A stretch of DNA of 64,000 bases from Hemileia vastatrix. Its lineage: Eukaryota > Basidiomycota > Pucciniomycetes > Pucciniales > Zaghouaniaceae. Under the pieces are notes generated by a model, which saw only the letters and a program-made list of their open reading frames with translations, was not told where the DNA came from and made no database searches. A program made the position numbers and the translations under genes. Of this stretch, positions 41,126 to 54,100 are shown one piece after another. The DNA is taken from positions 2,634,001-2,698,000 of the forward strand of contig JASXTE010000011.1 of assembly GCA_030280995.1 (NCBI GenBank), written 5' to 3'. Numbering within the stretch: the stretch's first letter is position 1; every line of letters begins with the position of its first letter.

Positions 41126-44100
41126 CCAAAATATTGAGTATGAGGAAGATGAAGCCAATGACAATGATACCATTGGAGGCTAAAAAACCAATGTAACATG
41201 ATGTGGATAAAGGGAAGAATGTAGGACTACTTCAGTTTCCCTAGAACACATCAAGGCCAAAATGAAAGATTGGAATCATACTCTCAGGTCAGATGGCAGC
41301 AAATATTGTGCATGGTACCAAAAATTGCAACTTGTCCTAGTTGATCACCTATATGAAAAAGATTTCTTCACTTTCTCTTGCCCAACAACCTACTCCTCCT
41401 GTGAAACACCTGGGAGATCAATACTTATTAATTCAGTCAGCAAAGATATTTGAAGAAAAATTCTATCAAAAAGACCTTTCAAGGTTTAATTTTCCTATGT
41501 GAATGATATTTTCAGAGATAATTCAAGAACAGCTCAACTAAACATCTACAAGAAGATACACTAGCTAAAACTAAGCTCTCACGCAAGCCCCACCTCATTA
41601 GTAACTCAAATCAGAGAGCTATTTAATAACTTTAAAGAAGAGGGCTTCAATTTTGATGAAGATTCTCTTTTCTCCATGCCTCTTCAATTGGCTGTCAAAT
41701 CTTACTCTCGTATTTAATTTGAAGTCAATTGGAAAGCCAAAAATTCAATGCAAAGTCTAAATGTTCCTCCAAACCCCACAATAATGATGAGAATTCTCAC
41801 TAATGCATGGGATCAACATCATCATTCTCAAGAAACAGATTCCCATTTCCAGGCTGCCATAGCAAAATTGTCATCATTCCAAGCCCCACATACAGATCCA
41901 GAAATGGATGTCAATGCAGCAACGCCCCTATTCTGCTGGAACTGCAATAATATTGGAAATATCCAAAGTTTTTGTCCCGCCCAAAACAGACCTGCAATGT
42001 TTCAGAACCACCTACATTTTCTCCAAATCAGTTTAAAGTGCACTATCTTTCAGTCAAATATCCTGTCCTCACTCCACCTTATGTTCCCACAAATCAACAT
42101 ATGTGCCACAAATTTTAACAAAATTGTTAAAACTCTAATCCTCAAGATCAAGAAGGTAAAATGGATTATTACTGGCCAACTTACCCAAAAAGATTACAAA
42201 AAAATGTTAAAAAAACAAACCAAGGCAATCTAAAATCATTGAAATTGATTATAAACATGAATCTTCTACAGCAGATTTCAAAAATCTGACTATATCAGAA
42301 TCATCACCACCTTCATACCAACCTCTCCCAGTTTTTGAGACTTGAACAACACATCATCTGACAAGCACCATACAAGATTTAGTTGATTTTGTTAAGCTTT
42401 GCACTCCACTCCCACTTCAAGTTTAAACTAACAATGTTAAAAAATTTATTAAAGGAAAAGAAACCTTACATTTTGTTGGACTGGGTGGGATGACTGTCAA
42501 CATTAGCAATATATATTTCTGTGAGAATTCTTCCTATACCTTAATCTCACCAGCAGCCCTAATCAGGGGAGGTGCTACAATAGAGTGTGACTCTGATCAA
42601 ACAGTTTATATTCATTATTCTGGACTCTGTGTACTATGAGCTGTATCTACAAACAGGAGATGGCTACTTCCCTGCCAAAAATCAAACAGTTCAAATAATA
42701 ATAATATAAATATGATTTCCCTTTCCACTAAAGTCCTTGAGCAACCAGAAATTTGCACATATCCTCAAGAAATAGACTGGTGTGTTTCTTTATCCAACCT
42801 TTCCAATAATATTTTAACCTTGAGCACAAATAAAAACAACAACTTGCTTTACTCTCACCACAGACTATTTGACCACACAAGCTTGCAAAAAACCAGAAAT
42901 TTAATATCTGCATCTATGGCTAAAGGTATTCTGCTATCAATACCTTTTGGAGAAATCAACTGTGACATATGAGAAATTTCAAAAAGTACAAAAACATCAA
43001 ATTTACCATCTAGAGAACAAAATATTGAAAAAATGAACATTTAAACAGCTGACTTAATTGGCCCTCTAGGAGAGGTCACTTACATTAATGGACTATGTGA
43101 ATTAACCATTTAAGACTGTTCCACCTTCTCCACTGAACTCCACATCTTAAAATTGAAAATTGAAACCCCTGAAAGAGTCAAATCTACTATCACACATCTA
43201 GAAAATCAAACAAAAGTGAGTGTGAAAGCATTTTGTTCTGACAATGGTAGAGAGTTTTTTAACAGAAATCTATCTGCCTTTTTTATCTCAAAAGGAATTA
43301 TACATGAACTATTCTTACCATAAAATCACAAACAAAACAGAAATATTGAATGTTAAAACAGTTCAGTATCTGATATGGGAAAAACTGTATTGCTAGACAG
43401 TGGCTTACATAAATTCTTTTGGGGATTTTCATACGAATGGGAAACATACATACAAAATAGACTTCCAAACCCTGTATGCAATTATTTCACACCTCTCAAA
43501 GCAATGTATGGTTATGCTCCACTGGCAAACATTTTCTGTCCTTTTGGCTCTACTGCATTTGTTCACATTCCCAAAGAAACCCAACTCAAACTTTACTTAC
43601 AAGCTAAGAAATGCTACCTGGTAGGTTTTCTTCAAGGATCCAAAGGATGGCTGTTTTGGAACATTGAACAAAAAAAAACTTACTGCCTCTTCATGGGCAG
43701 CATTTGAAAAAATTCCCACAGACAATCCAAATAAAATGTCCCTTGAAAACCTCATTCATACTGTCAATGTCTCTATGTGCAACTATCTATCAATTGCTAA
43801 TCTTGGAAACTTTACTGCTGAACATGTGATTAACAATCAAGAAAATCTGATAGACTCTATCAAACCAGCCTTTATATTCCTTTCATCTAGTTCCCCATGA
43901 TTTTATAAAGAAGCTATGAAACAACCAGACTCCAAACATTGGCATGATTCCTGTTTAGAAGAAATGGAAAAAATGAAAAGGATGCAAGTATGGGAAAAAA
44001 TAACACCACCCACATATTCCAGAACAACTGATGCCAGATGGGTAATTTCAGAGAAAAATGATGCTGAAGGTAATATTATTGAAATAAAGGCATGGTAAAT

Positions 44101-44235
44101 AGCAAAGGGCTTTAAAAAAATCCATGGAATATATTATCATGAAAAATTTGCACCCCCAGAAACATTCACCTCTCAATGCATTATTCTAACACTTGCTGCA
44201 CTCTATATTTGGCCAATCAACTCTTTTGATGTTTT
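41126..44235 (+). pseudogene. Degenerate copia gag-pol (family C), 3' truncated
   Basis: In order along the plus strand: gag (41262, SDGSKYCAWYQKLQLVLVDH) and a zinc knuckle with one ligand lost (CWNCNNIGNIQSFC, Asn in place of His). Protease and pre-integrase pieces follow (42470-42970). Integrase has FCSDNGREFF and ENRLPNP-like YIQNRLPNPVCNYFTPLKAM at 43450. The start of reverse transcriptase (43916-44230) ends at INSFDVFE. Its relatives at 46715-50290 share the family-specific VHIPKE/VHVHKE and GWLFW motifs. Stops occur every 50-150 codons. Confidence 0.82.
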
Positions 44236-44244
44236 TGAAATAGG

Positions 44245-44756
44245 ATCTATTTAGAAGTTTTCCTTTCTTATATTTTTATATTTAGTTTTTCATGAGATTC
44301 ACTTTATATCTATCTATTAATAAAATCAGCACTATTTCTTCTAAATACATTGTTGATAAACTCTTTATGCAAACTTAACTTAATGATACTACTCTAAGCG
44401 GATATATAGATGAGGAAATACTTTTGTAGCCCTCATCTACTTCTTCTCTTTTTATCTTTAGTTATCAATTGATCTTATTTTATCTCTAACTTACCTTTCA
44501 GTCTCTTGTCCTATTTCTGTCCCCTGTGTCCTAGAGTCCCACTTACCTGTTTTCAACTATTATCAGGTAATTATGTACATATGCTCTACTAAAGTAATTT
44601 CTAGTACTTTTATAACTTCTTCTCTTTTTATCCTTAGTTATCAAATGATCTTATTTTGTCTCCAACTTACCTTTAAGTCCCTTTTCCTATTTCTGTACCC
44701 TGTGTCCTTGTTGTCCAGTGTTACTAGAGTCCCACTTACCTGTTGCCTAATATTAT
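44245..44756 (+). repeat. Probable 5' LTR of copia-3
   Basis: Two copies of a roughly 170-bp block (TTCTTCTCTTTTTATCTTTA, then GTTATCAA and GATCTTATTTTGTCT) occur near 44441 and 44612. The region ends at a primer-site-like sequence. No second LTR is left because the 3' part of the element is missing. The left border is approximate. Confidence 0.55.
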
Positions 44757-44772
44757 CAGGATTATGGGCACA
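44757..44772 (+). other. Primer-binding site of copia-3 (tRNA-Met anticodon arm)
   Basis: AGGATTATGGGCACAG resembles the initiator tRNA-Met site of copia-2 (GGTTATGGGCCCAG), with two or three changes, and lies in the same place relative to gag. Confidence 0.6.
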
Positions 44773-44869
44773 GAAACCCTGCATCTTTAAAAAAAACTGG
44801 CTGCTCCTGATACTCTACTCTCCCTTGGAGATCCTGATGACTCAGATTCATTGTTCACATATACTACTA

Positions 44870-46700
44870 CGCCTGAATCTTCCACTGCCCCTCCAATTAT
44901 CTCTTTCATCCAAGACAAATCAAATTACTTCAATATATAAGGGATTGAGAAATTAAATAATAAAAACTATAGCTCTTGGAAGACTGACCTAAAATATGCA
45001 CTCACTGTTAGAAGCCTGGATCAGTTCGTTAATGAGGACTGTCCAGTTACCACAGATCTTGAATTTTTATCTATATTTAATATTTGTAAACAACAGACTA
45101 ACACTATTATTAAAATGTTCATGGGATGCGCAAATTAGCATAAATATATCTTGGAAGATGAAGCCATAGATCCAGAACAGTTATGGACACACATAGAGGA
45201 CCACTATGCTTCTAAATCGAGTCAAAATTTCTCTTTTATAGTTAATAAACTCTCTAAAATTAAATTTACTGAAGGCAATACATTTGAAGCAATGAAAAAT
45301 TTTCAATGCACCATTAAACTAATATGGGAAGTGGCTTTGTATCTATTTAAGGACAACATCTTATCATATATTATGGCCAATTACATTCTCAACTTACTCC
45401 CTGAATAATATCAGACCTTTTCCTCCATTTTAATAAGAAAATATGATATAACCAATAGCAGGCCAACTATAGAAAGTTTCTTTGCAGACATACAAACTGA
45501 AGTTTTCAGGCATAAAACTCTCAAAACCTCTAACTCATCATCTGGAGCAGTTCTAGTTTCAGGTACTGAAATTAAAAACTTCTACTCAAAAGGAAAACAT
45601 AAACCTCTGGCTCCTCATCCTAAATCCTCATGTTTTTAATTACATCCCAAAAAAAGAGATGAATTCCTAAAATAAAAAGGAGCAATAAAACAAGGTCAAT
45701 AATATCAATATAGCCTTATCCATATTTTTGGATATACCCCTCAAATTTTCCATCTTTGAAAGTGGTGCTTACTTCTCTATTTTCAACTCTCTGAACTTTT
45801 TCTCAGCCTATAAACCCTCAAAGCTATCATTATTAATGGCAAATGGAGATGAACTGATAGACCTTGGAAAAGGCAAATTCAAATTCTCTTCATCATCTGG
45901 CCACCTTTTTAATATCAAAAATGACCTTTATGTTCCCTCTGTAAAAGCAAATTTAATTTCTACCTTTTATTTACTTCTTGATGGTTGGAGTTTATTAAAG
46001 GAGAAATGAATCTTCAAAATAAAAGACAAAGATGAAACACATATTGAATGTGCCATTAGTGGACGCAGTATTATTTTTCCCTTGACTAACCTACCAATAT
46101 ACAACATATCTTATCACAATGAAAAAGATTTACAACTTCTCCATCATAACTACGGTCACCCAAATAATCAAATCATGAATCAGCTATTTCCAGGTTTGAA
46201 TTTCTCTAAATTTAGCTGTAAAACATGTGCTTCTGCTAAATCTCATATTTTACCCTATGTTGGCTCATTTCCCATTCCAGAAAACCCCCTTGATGTCATT
46301 CACATGGATCTATGTGGACCTATCACACCCAAATCAAAAGGGGGGAAAAATGATTTATTTCAGATTATCAACAGACACTCACAATATTGTCAGACCAATT
46401 TTCTAAATCTTAAATCTGAATCATTTGAAACTTTTCATAAAAATCAAATCCTTGTTGAAAATCAACTGTTGTGCTAAATAAAGTGTGTCATCTCTGATAA
46501 TGGTGGGGAGTTCACAAATAATTCCATCATAAATAAATTTAAAAATAAAGGAATCTTACATCTCTGAACCACTCCATATTCTCCTCAACAAAACCAAGTT
46601 TCCAAGAGAGGTAATCAATAAATAGTGAAGAAGGCAAAATGTCTGTTAATTGAGTCCAGACTGGATTGCTATTGGTGGGCTGAAGCTGCTAGCACTGCTA
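44870..46700 (+). pseudogene. Copia-3 gag, protease and integrase, truncated
   Basis: Gag (45151-45408: DPEQLWTHIEDHYASKSSQ) is followed by the GKHKPLAPHPKSSCF motif near 45590, with the first Cys changed to Tyr. Protease at 45728 has FESGAYFSIF, where the catalytic Asp is Glu. The pre-integrase region is at 46082 (HHNYGHPNNQ, SCKTCASAKSH). Integrase has HMDLCGPITPKSKGG and ISDNGGEF, while the third acid is Lys (QVSKRGN). The element stops at DCYWWAEAAST (about 46700), directly abutting a minus-strand copia. Confidence 0.85.
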
Positions 46701-46704
46701 CTTC

Positions 46705-49700
46705 AAATGTGAGTACAGGTCCTACATTTTTGGTCAGGATATCATCATTCTGCTCATCACCAGACACCCAATCTAAAACAATATTCTTCTTGTACAAATG
46801 TTCATTCACAAGGAAAAAATATTGGTCAGAATGTCTAGTACGTTTGTTTGAAGGGTTGTTCTTTGCTGAGGAAACTGCAGATTTATTATCACATTTAAGA
46901 GAAACACTGTCAATAGGACCACATATATCAGAGAGTAGGTTACGAATCCAAATTGCATATTTGGTGGCTTGACACATGGCAATTCATTCTGCAAAACAGG
47001 TTGAGTTGGCTACAGTTGATTGTTTTCTTGAGGACCATAAGATTGGGCATCCATTCAGATAGAGAATGTGGCCACTGGTGGACCTTGCCCATTCACCACA
47101 CCAAGAAGCGTCAGAATAAGCTGTCAGGGTAGGTTTACTTGATGAGTTTGGATATAGCTTCAGTTTCAAGTCCTTAGTAGCCTCTAAGTATCTGAGTAAT
47201 TGTGACAAAGCCAACCAGTGACAATCTAGTGGCTTGGAATAAAACTGGGCCAAAAAATTGACAGCAAATGAGAGATCAGGACAAGTTGAGATAGCTATGT
47301 AGTTCAGGCTACCTATAATTGACAGATATTGATTTGTTTTGATACCAGTATCCTCTGGTTTTGCTGAGTGAAGTTTTGCATCCATTGGGAGAGGTGTTTT
47401 ACACTTCAACCCACCTGGATTGTGATCAGCAAGAACTTTATCAATCAAACTGTGACAATCTAGCTCAAAACCCTTCTTTACCCTTTTTACATTCATACCA
47501 ACAGTTCCATTCAAACCTTCCAACCACTTTACCTCCAGCCCCCCATTCAGCCCTCTTTCCAACTTTTCCAAAACCTCATCACTACTGCCGGTAACTATTC
47601 GATCATCAACATGTAGCCATACAACTCCTGTTGAAGATTTATCCTTCAAAATATAGAGGCTGGAGTCATATTGGCTAGCGCAGAATCCAAGAGACTTGAG
47701 TTTATCCGCTATATGAAGCCACCAACATCTAGCAGCTTGTCTAGTACCGTATAATGCCTTGTGAAGCTTGAGAACATTACCAGGTTTTGTCAGATTCATA
47801 CCAGGAGGAGGTTCAATCCATAAGTCTTCCTTTATATCACTATGTAAGTATGCCGCTGTAACATCAAAAGATCTTACTTTCCATCCAAACATTGCCGCTA
47901 GAGTTAGCAAGATCCGTTGAGAAGAAAAAGTTGCTGTTGGAGAAAAGGTTTCTTTGAAGTCAATGCCTTCACGTTGTTTGAAACCTTTAGCAACAGACCT
48001 AGCTTTGAACCTTATTGGTACTTCTTCTTGAGAGTGTTTGATGGAAAAGACCCATTTGCCTTTCAGGGGAGCAGCATTTTCAGGGAGGGATACCTCTGAC
48101 CATACTTTGAGGCATGACATATTATCCGTTTCAGCATGGCAGGCCAACTTCCATTCCTCAGCTTCAGAAGATTTCATTGCCTGAGGGAAAGTGTTGGGAA
48201 TTGGGATTAGTGATTGTGCTGTAGCTGCTTGTATTGCAATAATATTTGAATCTTGCTCATCAATAGTTTGTTCAGTGGTAAAGTCCCCAAAAGAAAGTGG
48301 GTTAAGAATTTATTCTAGTGAACCCTTTGAAAGTGGGAGGGTGGGAGCTTGATGAGAGGTTTTGTGAGCTTCAGGATTGCCTGTTGGGAACATGGCCATT
48401 TCTGACTCAAACATTCTGCCAGACTCTTCATGCCAAAATAACCAGCCATAGTTGGTTTGTGAGTAACCTACAACTTTACATTCAAGTGCTCGGTTATCCA
48501 ATTTGGTCCTTACCTCCTTATGAACATGTACATAAGCTTTTTCTCCAAAGATTCTCATGTTATGAAAATTGGGGCGTGTACCGTAGATTATTTCAAGGGG
48601 TGTAGATTCAGTTATTTTGCTATTAGGTAGTCGGTTGTGTACGTAAGATGCCCATTTGTATGCTAAACCCCAGAAACTCTTTGGAAGATTACTAGCCAGC
48701 AGAAAGGTCCGTGCAATATCACCTACAGTTCTATTGAAATGTTTAGTGGTACCATTTTGTTCAGCATGATAAGGCATGGTTACTTTGTGCACTGCACCAA
48801 TTGAAGATAAGTATGATTTCATTGCATTGCTATGAAGCTTGCCCCCATCTGTTCTTAATACTAGCAAATTCATTCCAGTGACATTAGTTAGCTTGTTATG
48901 GAAAGTTTTAAAGGCTTCCATTGCATCACTTTTACTTTTGAGAAGGAAAACTTCACCATAAGTAGAAAAAGAATCTCTGAAAAGTGTAGCCCACTTGTAC
49001 CCACCATTGACTGTTGCATCTTTGATTGGTCCTATCAGATCTCCAACTACAAGGAATAATATAGATTCAGGTGCAATTTCACGTTGTGCAGTCGTTTTTC
49101 TCACACTTTTTGCAATGGCGCAGTTGGTACAGTCAATTTTACCCTTAGGGCATTCAGATGGTAAGCCAAGTCCAAGGTTCAAGTTGATCAGCTTCTTGAG
49201 TACTCACTCACTAGTGTGGCCTAGTTTGCGGTGCCAGTCCAAGAGAGATCCTGAAGCAGCATACAGGCGATGAATAGAGGCAGAGTTTACATCATTGATA
49301 AAAAGATTTGACAGTGAATGTGTGGCATTGGAGTATTTTGAATGAGAATTCATTACTAAAGGGGCAGGTTTTTCACATTTAATTGTATTTACAATCCATC
49401 TTCTACCATCTAAATCAATGTTTCCTGTAAGGATCTTGGCACCATTATGTGTAAGTACAATTTCTTTCTCAGATGACATTGAAAATTTAAATCCAGCAAT
49501 AACCAAATCAAAGAGAGAGAGATTAAAGTCCTCCTAGCTTGAGGACAGAAAAAGACATTTTTAAGAATAACGGGGCATCCTATTCCTACAAGTTTGACAT
49601 CCCCAGTTCCAGTGATAAAGGAGGGAGGGCCATTAGTCGCCACTTTAACTGAGATATGTGGTGATATAGGTTTAAAGTTTAATAGGATACTCACATCTCC

Positions 49701-50290
49701 TGTGACATGGTGGGTGGCTCCTGAGTCTAAAATAGCTTCAGTTCCAGAGAGTGAGGTTTCCATTTGCCATTCAAGGCTTTTCAAATCAATATGGTTAATC
49801 GATGTTGACAGTGCCTCCATTGCAGTTGAATCGATTTCAACAAACTTGTCCTCCATATCAGCTAATTGTATCTTCACTTTTCCTTTTGGATCAAAAGAAG
49901 AAGGTGAGTTCTTATTCAATTGGGTTATTTTCTGTTGAAGGTCGAAGTACATCTTGAGTGCTGGATTGAAGAAAGTGGATCTTGGGTTGTAAGGACAATC
50001 AGGCTGCATGTGTTTTGTTGAATTGCAATCATAGCGCCAGCGCTGAGCATTGGGTGGTCTGTATGAATCAGTCGCTCATTGTCTTTCATTTCCCCGTTTA
50101 AAAGCTTGCAAATCAATATTCGAGACATTTAATGAGGTGTCAGCTTGATTTACCATGGAAATGTTTGTTTCAGTGTTTAACATTTCAGTGAGGAAGTCAT
50201 CAGGCGATAAAGGAGAGGAGATTGTTTTTGCCTCTATAGCTCGGCTGACATCTGTTGAAAGGTTGGCCAAAGAAGATGGCAATAGAACCT
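46705..50290 (-). pseudogene. Copia gag-pol (family D), truncated at both ends
   Basis: The best preserved of the dead copia copies. On the minus strand: gag C-terminus (50282-50010) with a damaged knuckle RYDCNSTKHMQPDC, protease ILDSGATHHVTGD (about 49735), and integrase (49182-48310) with GDLIGP and RTDGGK but Lys in place of the third acid (TTKHFNRTV). Reverse transcriptase/RNase H (48177-46984) has FSPTATFSSQRILL, VWLHVDDRIV and YSDASWCGE. A TGA after NSTCFAE at about 46983 replaces a Trp codon, and the frame then continues to 46705. No LTR is present at either end. Confidence 0.9.
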
Positions 50291-51109
50291 GAGAGTATTG
50301 CCTTGAGCGAATCCCAGGTTAAGATGAAGATAACCTGTAAGATGTGCGTCAGTAACGTTGCTCCGAGAAGAATCGGAGCTAGTCAGACACACATTCTACA
50401 GTCTATATACATGGATCACGTGGTAGTTAAGTTAATATAACAGGAATGAGATGGAATATAAGGAAAAGCAAAGAGTAAAAAATTAAATACACCTGCCTTT
50501 ATTTGGGGAGTTGAACCATTGATTCTGAGACCGATCCCCAATTATTTTGAGGGTCCACCCCATAAGCGATTGCAAGAATGATCTGAAATACTTTGGAGTG
50601 ATACTGGGACCAAGACTAGGAAACTCAAATCAAAGACTTCTGGCACTGAATTGCGTCTCCAGTCTAAATTGATTGTATTTAATCATGATTATAATCCTTA
50701 TATCAAACATCCTGTGGTTTAAACGAAAATTTCCCAACATTCTTCACCGCCTAGAAATGGCGCGCTAGAAGATACAGCTAATCCTGGAAAGCTTACGGTT
50801 ATTTTGCATTCCATTCCCAGACAAAATCATGAATTTGGGTCAGCTGACCTATGCTTTTGGCGGGAGATGAGAGGCAAGTCAACCGCAAGCTTTCCAGGAT
50901 TAGCTGTATATCAAAAATAGAGAAATCATTTGCGCCACTTGCACGCACACGAACAAATGCGAAGACTGCCAATTCATTCCTACCTCTCCGAATTGCGTTG
51001 GGCGGTCAGCTTGTTCATTCTGGACCTAATCTCACACTGTCTAGATTTGCCTTTCAATCCCCATGAAAAAGATTATGTTTCTTACCTTTTACTATAAATT
51101 ATACCTTTT
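50291..51109. promoter_or_regulatory. Upstream region of the host gene, with a long inverted repeat
   Basis: The base composition is less AT-rich than in the flanking repeats. It contains CACGTG at about 50417, a short stem GCTCCGAGAAGAATCGGAGC at 50361-50380, and the inverted repeat described separately. Small open frames lie here (for example 50851-51066), but I see no support for calling them exons. The transcription start of the gene probably falls in this stretch. Confidence 0.45.
50771..50910. repeat. Inverted repeat with 29-30-bp arms and nested central palindrome
   Basis: The left arm 50771-50800 (GATACAGCTAATCCTGGAAA then GCTTACGGTT) is matched by the reverse complement at 50881-50910 with one mismatch and two extra bases near the outer end. 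The 80-bp spacer contains a perfect 12-bp palindrome, GGTCAGCTGACC (50838-50849), almost at the centre. It could be a cruciform-forming regulatory site or a small foldback element. Confidence 0.85.
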
Positions 51110-54100
51110 TTGCCACCTCTTTTGCCCATCAGTCTTTTTGGAAGCCGCATTTTCATATACAGTTTGCTTTACCGATATCACAATTTTCTATCTACAATGT
51201 TATTGCATCTCATATTTTCCTTTTTGAAGACCTTATTTCAGATTTTCATGGATTTTATGAGCGTTGCTATAGATTTTTTTCTAGTTCTAGCTATAGTTTT
51301 GCTATTTCAGAGAAACTTCCCAAGTGAACCCGACTCTGATTTAGACTGTGAGTCGGCGCCAAGCAGCCCGTTGGCCGTGTCTGAAAGCGCTCCCCTCAAC
51401 CTTCCCCTTCCTGAGGGTGAGGGCCGTTCTTCCAAACTTAATATTCCTGTGTCTGATGACACGGTCACTGGGCGCCCTCAACTGATCCCGAGGCGTTCAT
51501 GTTTGAAATTGTCGTCTTCAAAGACTTCTGCGCGCTGGGCTCATCAGCCAATCCTTAGAAGTGATATGATCTCAAAAGGTGCTAGTGAGTTGTATAGTAT
51601 TTTTAATTACTCTTAATTGATATGTTTAGGATTGAGAAAACATACTCAACCCATATTTTTGTTGGCTGAAGTAGCTTCCAATAAAGTTATTATGAAAGAA
51701 CTTAATGGATTCGGCCAAAGTAAGCGTGAGCAGGGTCCTAAGATTCAAGAAGATCTTCACCCAGTAAGTTTGGTTCCAACCTATTTTATCTTGGAATCCA
51801 TATACTTTATCAACGATGTATTATATTATCATGCAATTAACAAAAAGTCGTCAAAAATTTCTGTTGGCCACAACAATTCTTCACCCCTTTGCAATGATAA
51901 AGTCACAAAACGAGCTAGTATGTTGTCTAGTGTTCTTTGTTACTCTTACTTGAAGTGTAAACGTCGAGAAGTCATAATCAACCCTTATTTTTTTTGACTG
52001 TGGTAGCTGTTAGTGAAACGAATGTGCAAGAGCTCAATGGGTTCTCCAAAAAAGACCCTAAGCGGGGTGGCAAAGAGCGAAAGTATAATCACTGTGTAGG
52101 TTTTGTTCAAATGTACATTTATCATCTTGTGATTTGTTTACCTGTGCAATGTGATATAATCGCATCCATTTATAGAATAAAAAGACTCCACCTGCTGCTT
52201 CTTCCGAGGAGCTTGACGAAGAGTTTTTTCGACGATTGAATGAAATTAAAGCAGCACGTCCACTTTCTAGCATCTACGTAAGCCTTATAGCTTTATTACT
52301 CTATATCACATCTTGTTTGAGATTTATATATAAAAGTTTATATACTGATCTATTTATCTATGTCACACAATAATGTCTTGGTAGTACCGGACTGCTCATA
52401 TACCTACTGCACCATATCTTGCGATTCAGGAGGCCCGCCGTCGCCAAGCTAATCGTAAAAACACTGGTACATTCTCAAGATCAGCTAGAAGAGAGTCTCG
52501 AAATAGGAGAAATCAGTCTTCTCATCTCTCTCAGGGCCCGAATAATACGCAAGATAGTGCAAGCCTAAATTCAAACGAGGCACTTTCTATTGCCCTTGAG
52601 GGATCTCGCAGGCTGATTATTAGAAAACGATGCGCTGATTCGGAGGAAATTGATCATCGCATCACTAAGCGGTTTAAATTGGACGATTGCGAAGCTTTGC
52701 CAAAGGCAGAATCTTCAGATTCTGAACCAAAGGCAGATGCAGAGGCAAAGGCAGAACTTGCAATCGAACCAGTACCTGAGTCTCCGCTTTTGATTTCGGA
52801 ACCAGCGCGATGGCAAACATCACCTCCCTCTCTGTGCGTACCTCTTCCCACGGCTACTTCTGGTCCCATCTTGGATTTGCTGCCTGTGGATTTGCCACCG
52901 CTAATTCCCGAGGAGCAAGCAATACCGTGCAATTTTATCGCTGCACCAAGTTTGGACTCTTCACCAAAGATTCAGACATCTTTTTCTTCGAGTCAAATGA
53001 CTGTTAACGGGGGCATTAATCTGAACCTCACCCCTGGCGCTAGTGCTGTGGACACAGAGCCCCATCATATCATGGAGGATGTAATATCCAGGGGTCAGAG
53101 ACCTGACATGGTGATTAAAGATGTAATGGAAGAAGGGGATGAGATATCCGAGGACCAGATGCCTGATATGGTGATTAAAGATGTAATGGAAGACGGGGAC
53201 CAGATACCTGATATGGTAATTAAAGATGTTATGGAAGAAGGGGATCATATATCCGAGGACCAGATACCTGATATGGTAATTGAAGATGTAATGGCAGATA
53301 AGGATGTGATATCCGAAGATCACGTACCTGATATGGTGAAGGAAGATAGGGATGTGATATCCGGGAATCAGATACCTGATACGGTGATGGAAGATGTTGT
53401 AATGGAGGATGTTACAATGACGGATGTCATGGAGCAAGCGGTAGCAGGTGGCACCACGATACTGGATCGAGATGTGAGTTTTTCATTACAATTGATGGTA
53501 TAAATCGCTGATTCTGACATCCAAGTACAAAATCATCATTTCTAGACTGTTTGGGGAAAATATTCGAACTTTTCCCAAACGAACTTCACTTCAGAGGCAG
53601 CCAACAACTCGGCGTATACTTCGGAGAATGTTCAAACGCCAACTTGGTTTCATCCTGGCCAATTTGGATTTGATGCCTCTGGAATCATGGCTGCACCTGA
53701 AGTGGCTTTCCATCCTGTCACTTATACCGCTCTGGGGGGTGACAAATTTCAGCATTTTAATGAGAGTTCTACCGTTTGGACCTCGGGTAGTGGTCATCAA
53801 TCACCACCTCTGGCCCTAAATAATGGTACCCCATTACCGACAAAGCTCACCAATGACCCTCCGGTTGTATCTGTATTTGTACCAAATGTAGATCAGGGTT
53901 ATTCTCATTTCCCAGAAAATCCTTCGGCCGTGATCTCGGGTAATGGTCACGATTTAACTCTTCCCACTCCTGATGTGTTCACGCCGAACGCAGCAATGTA
54001 CACCGGCGCCCCTCCTGCAGTGTCTGAATTGGCACCACATATTGATCATGCGCGTTCCCATTTTCAACACAATACTGTCGCATTGATCTCTGGTGGTGAA

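Noticed and set aside
50851..51066. A 71-codon frame as first exon of the host gene
   Set aside because: It overlaps the inverted repeat, has no clear donor site leading to the next exon and no recognisable motif.
52176..52600. Possible homeodomain (mating-type HD) protein because of EARRRQANRK and basic residues
   Set aside because: No WFxNxR recognition helix or homeodomain-like helix pattern is present.
52961..53437. A 158-codon antisense frame with repeated HIRYLVLGY-like sequence
   Set aside because: It is the reverse strand of the coding minisatellite in exon 6.
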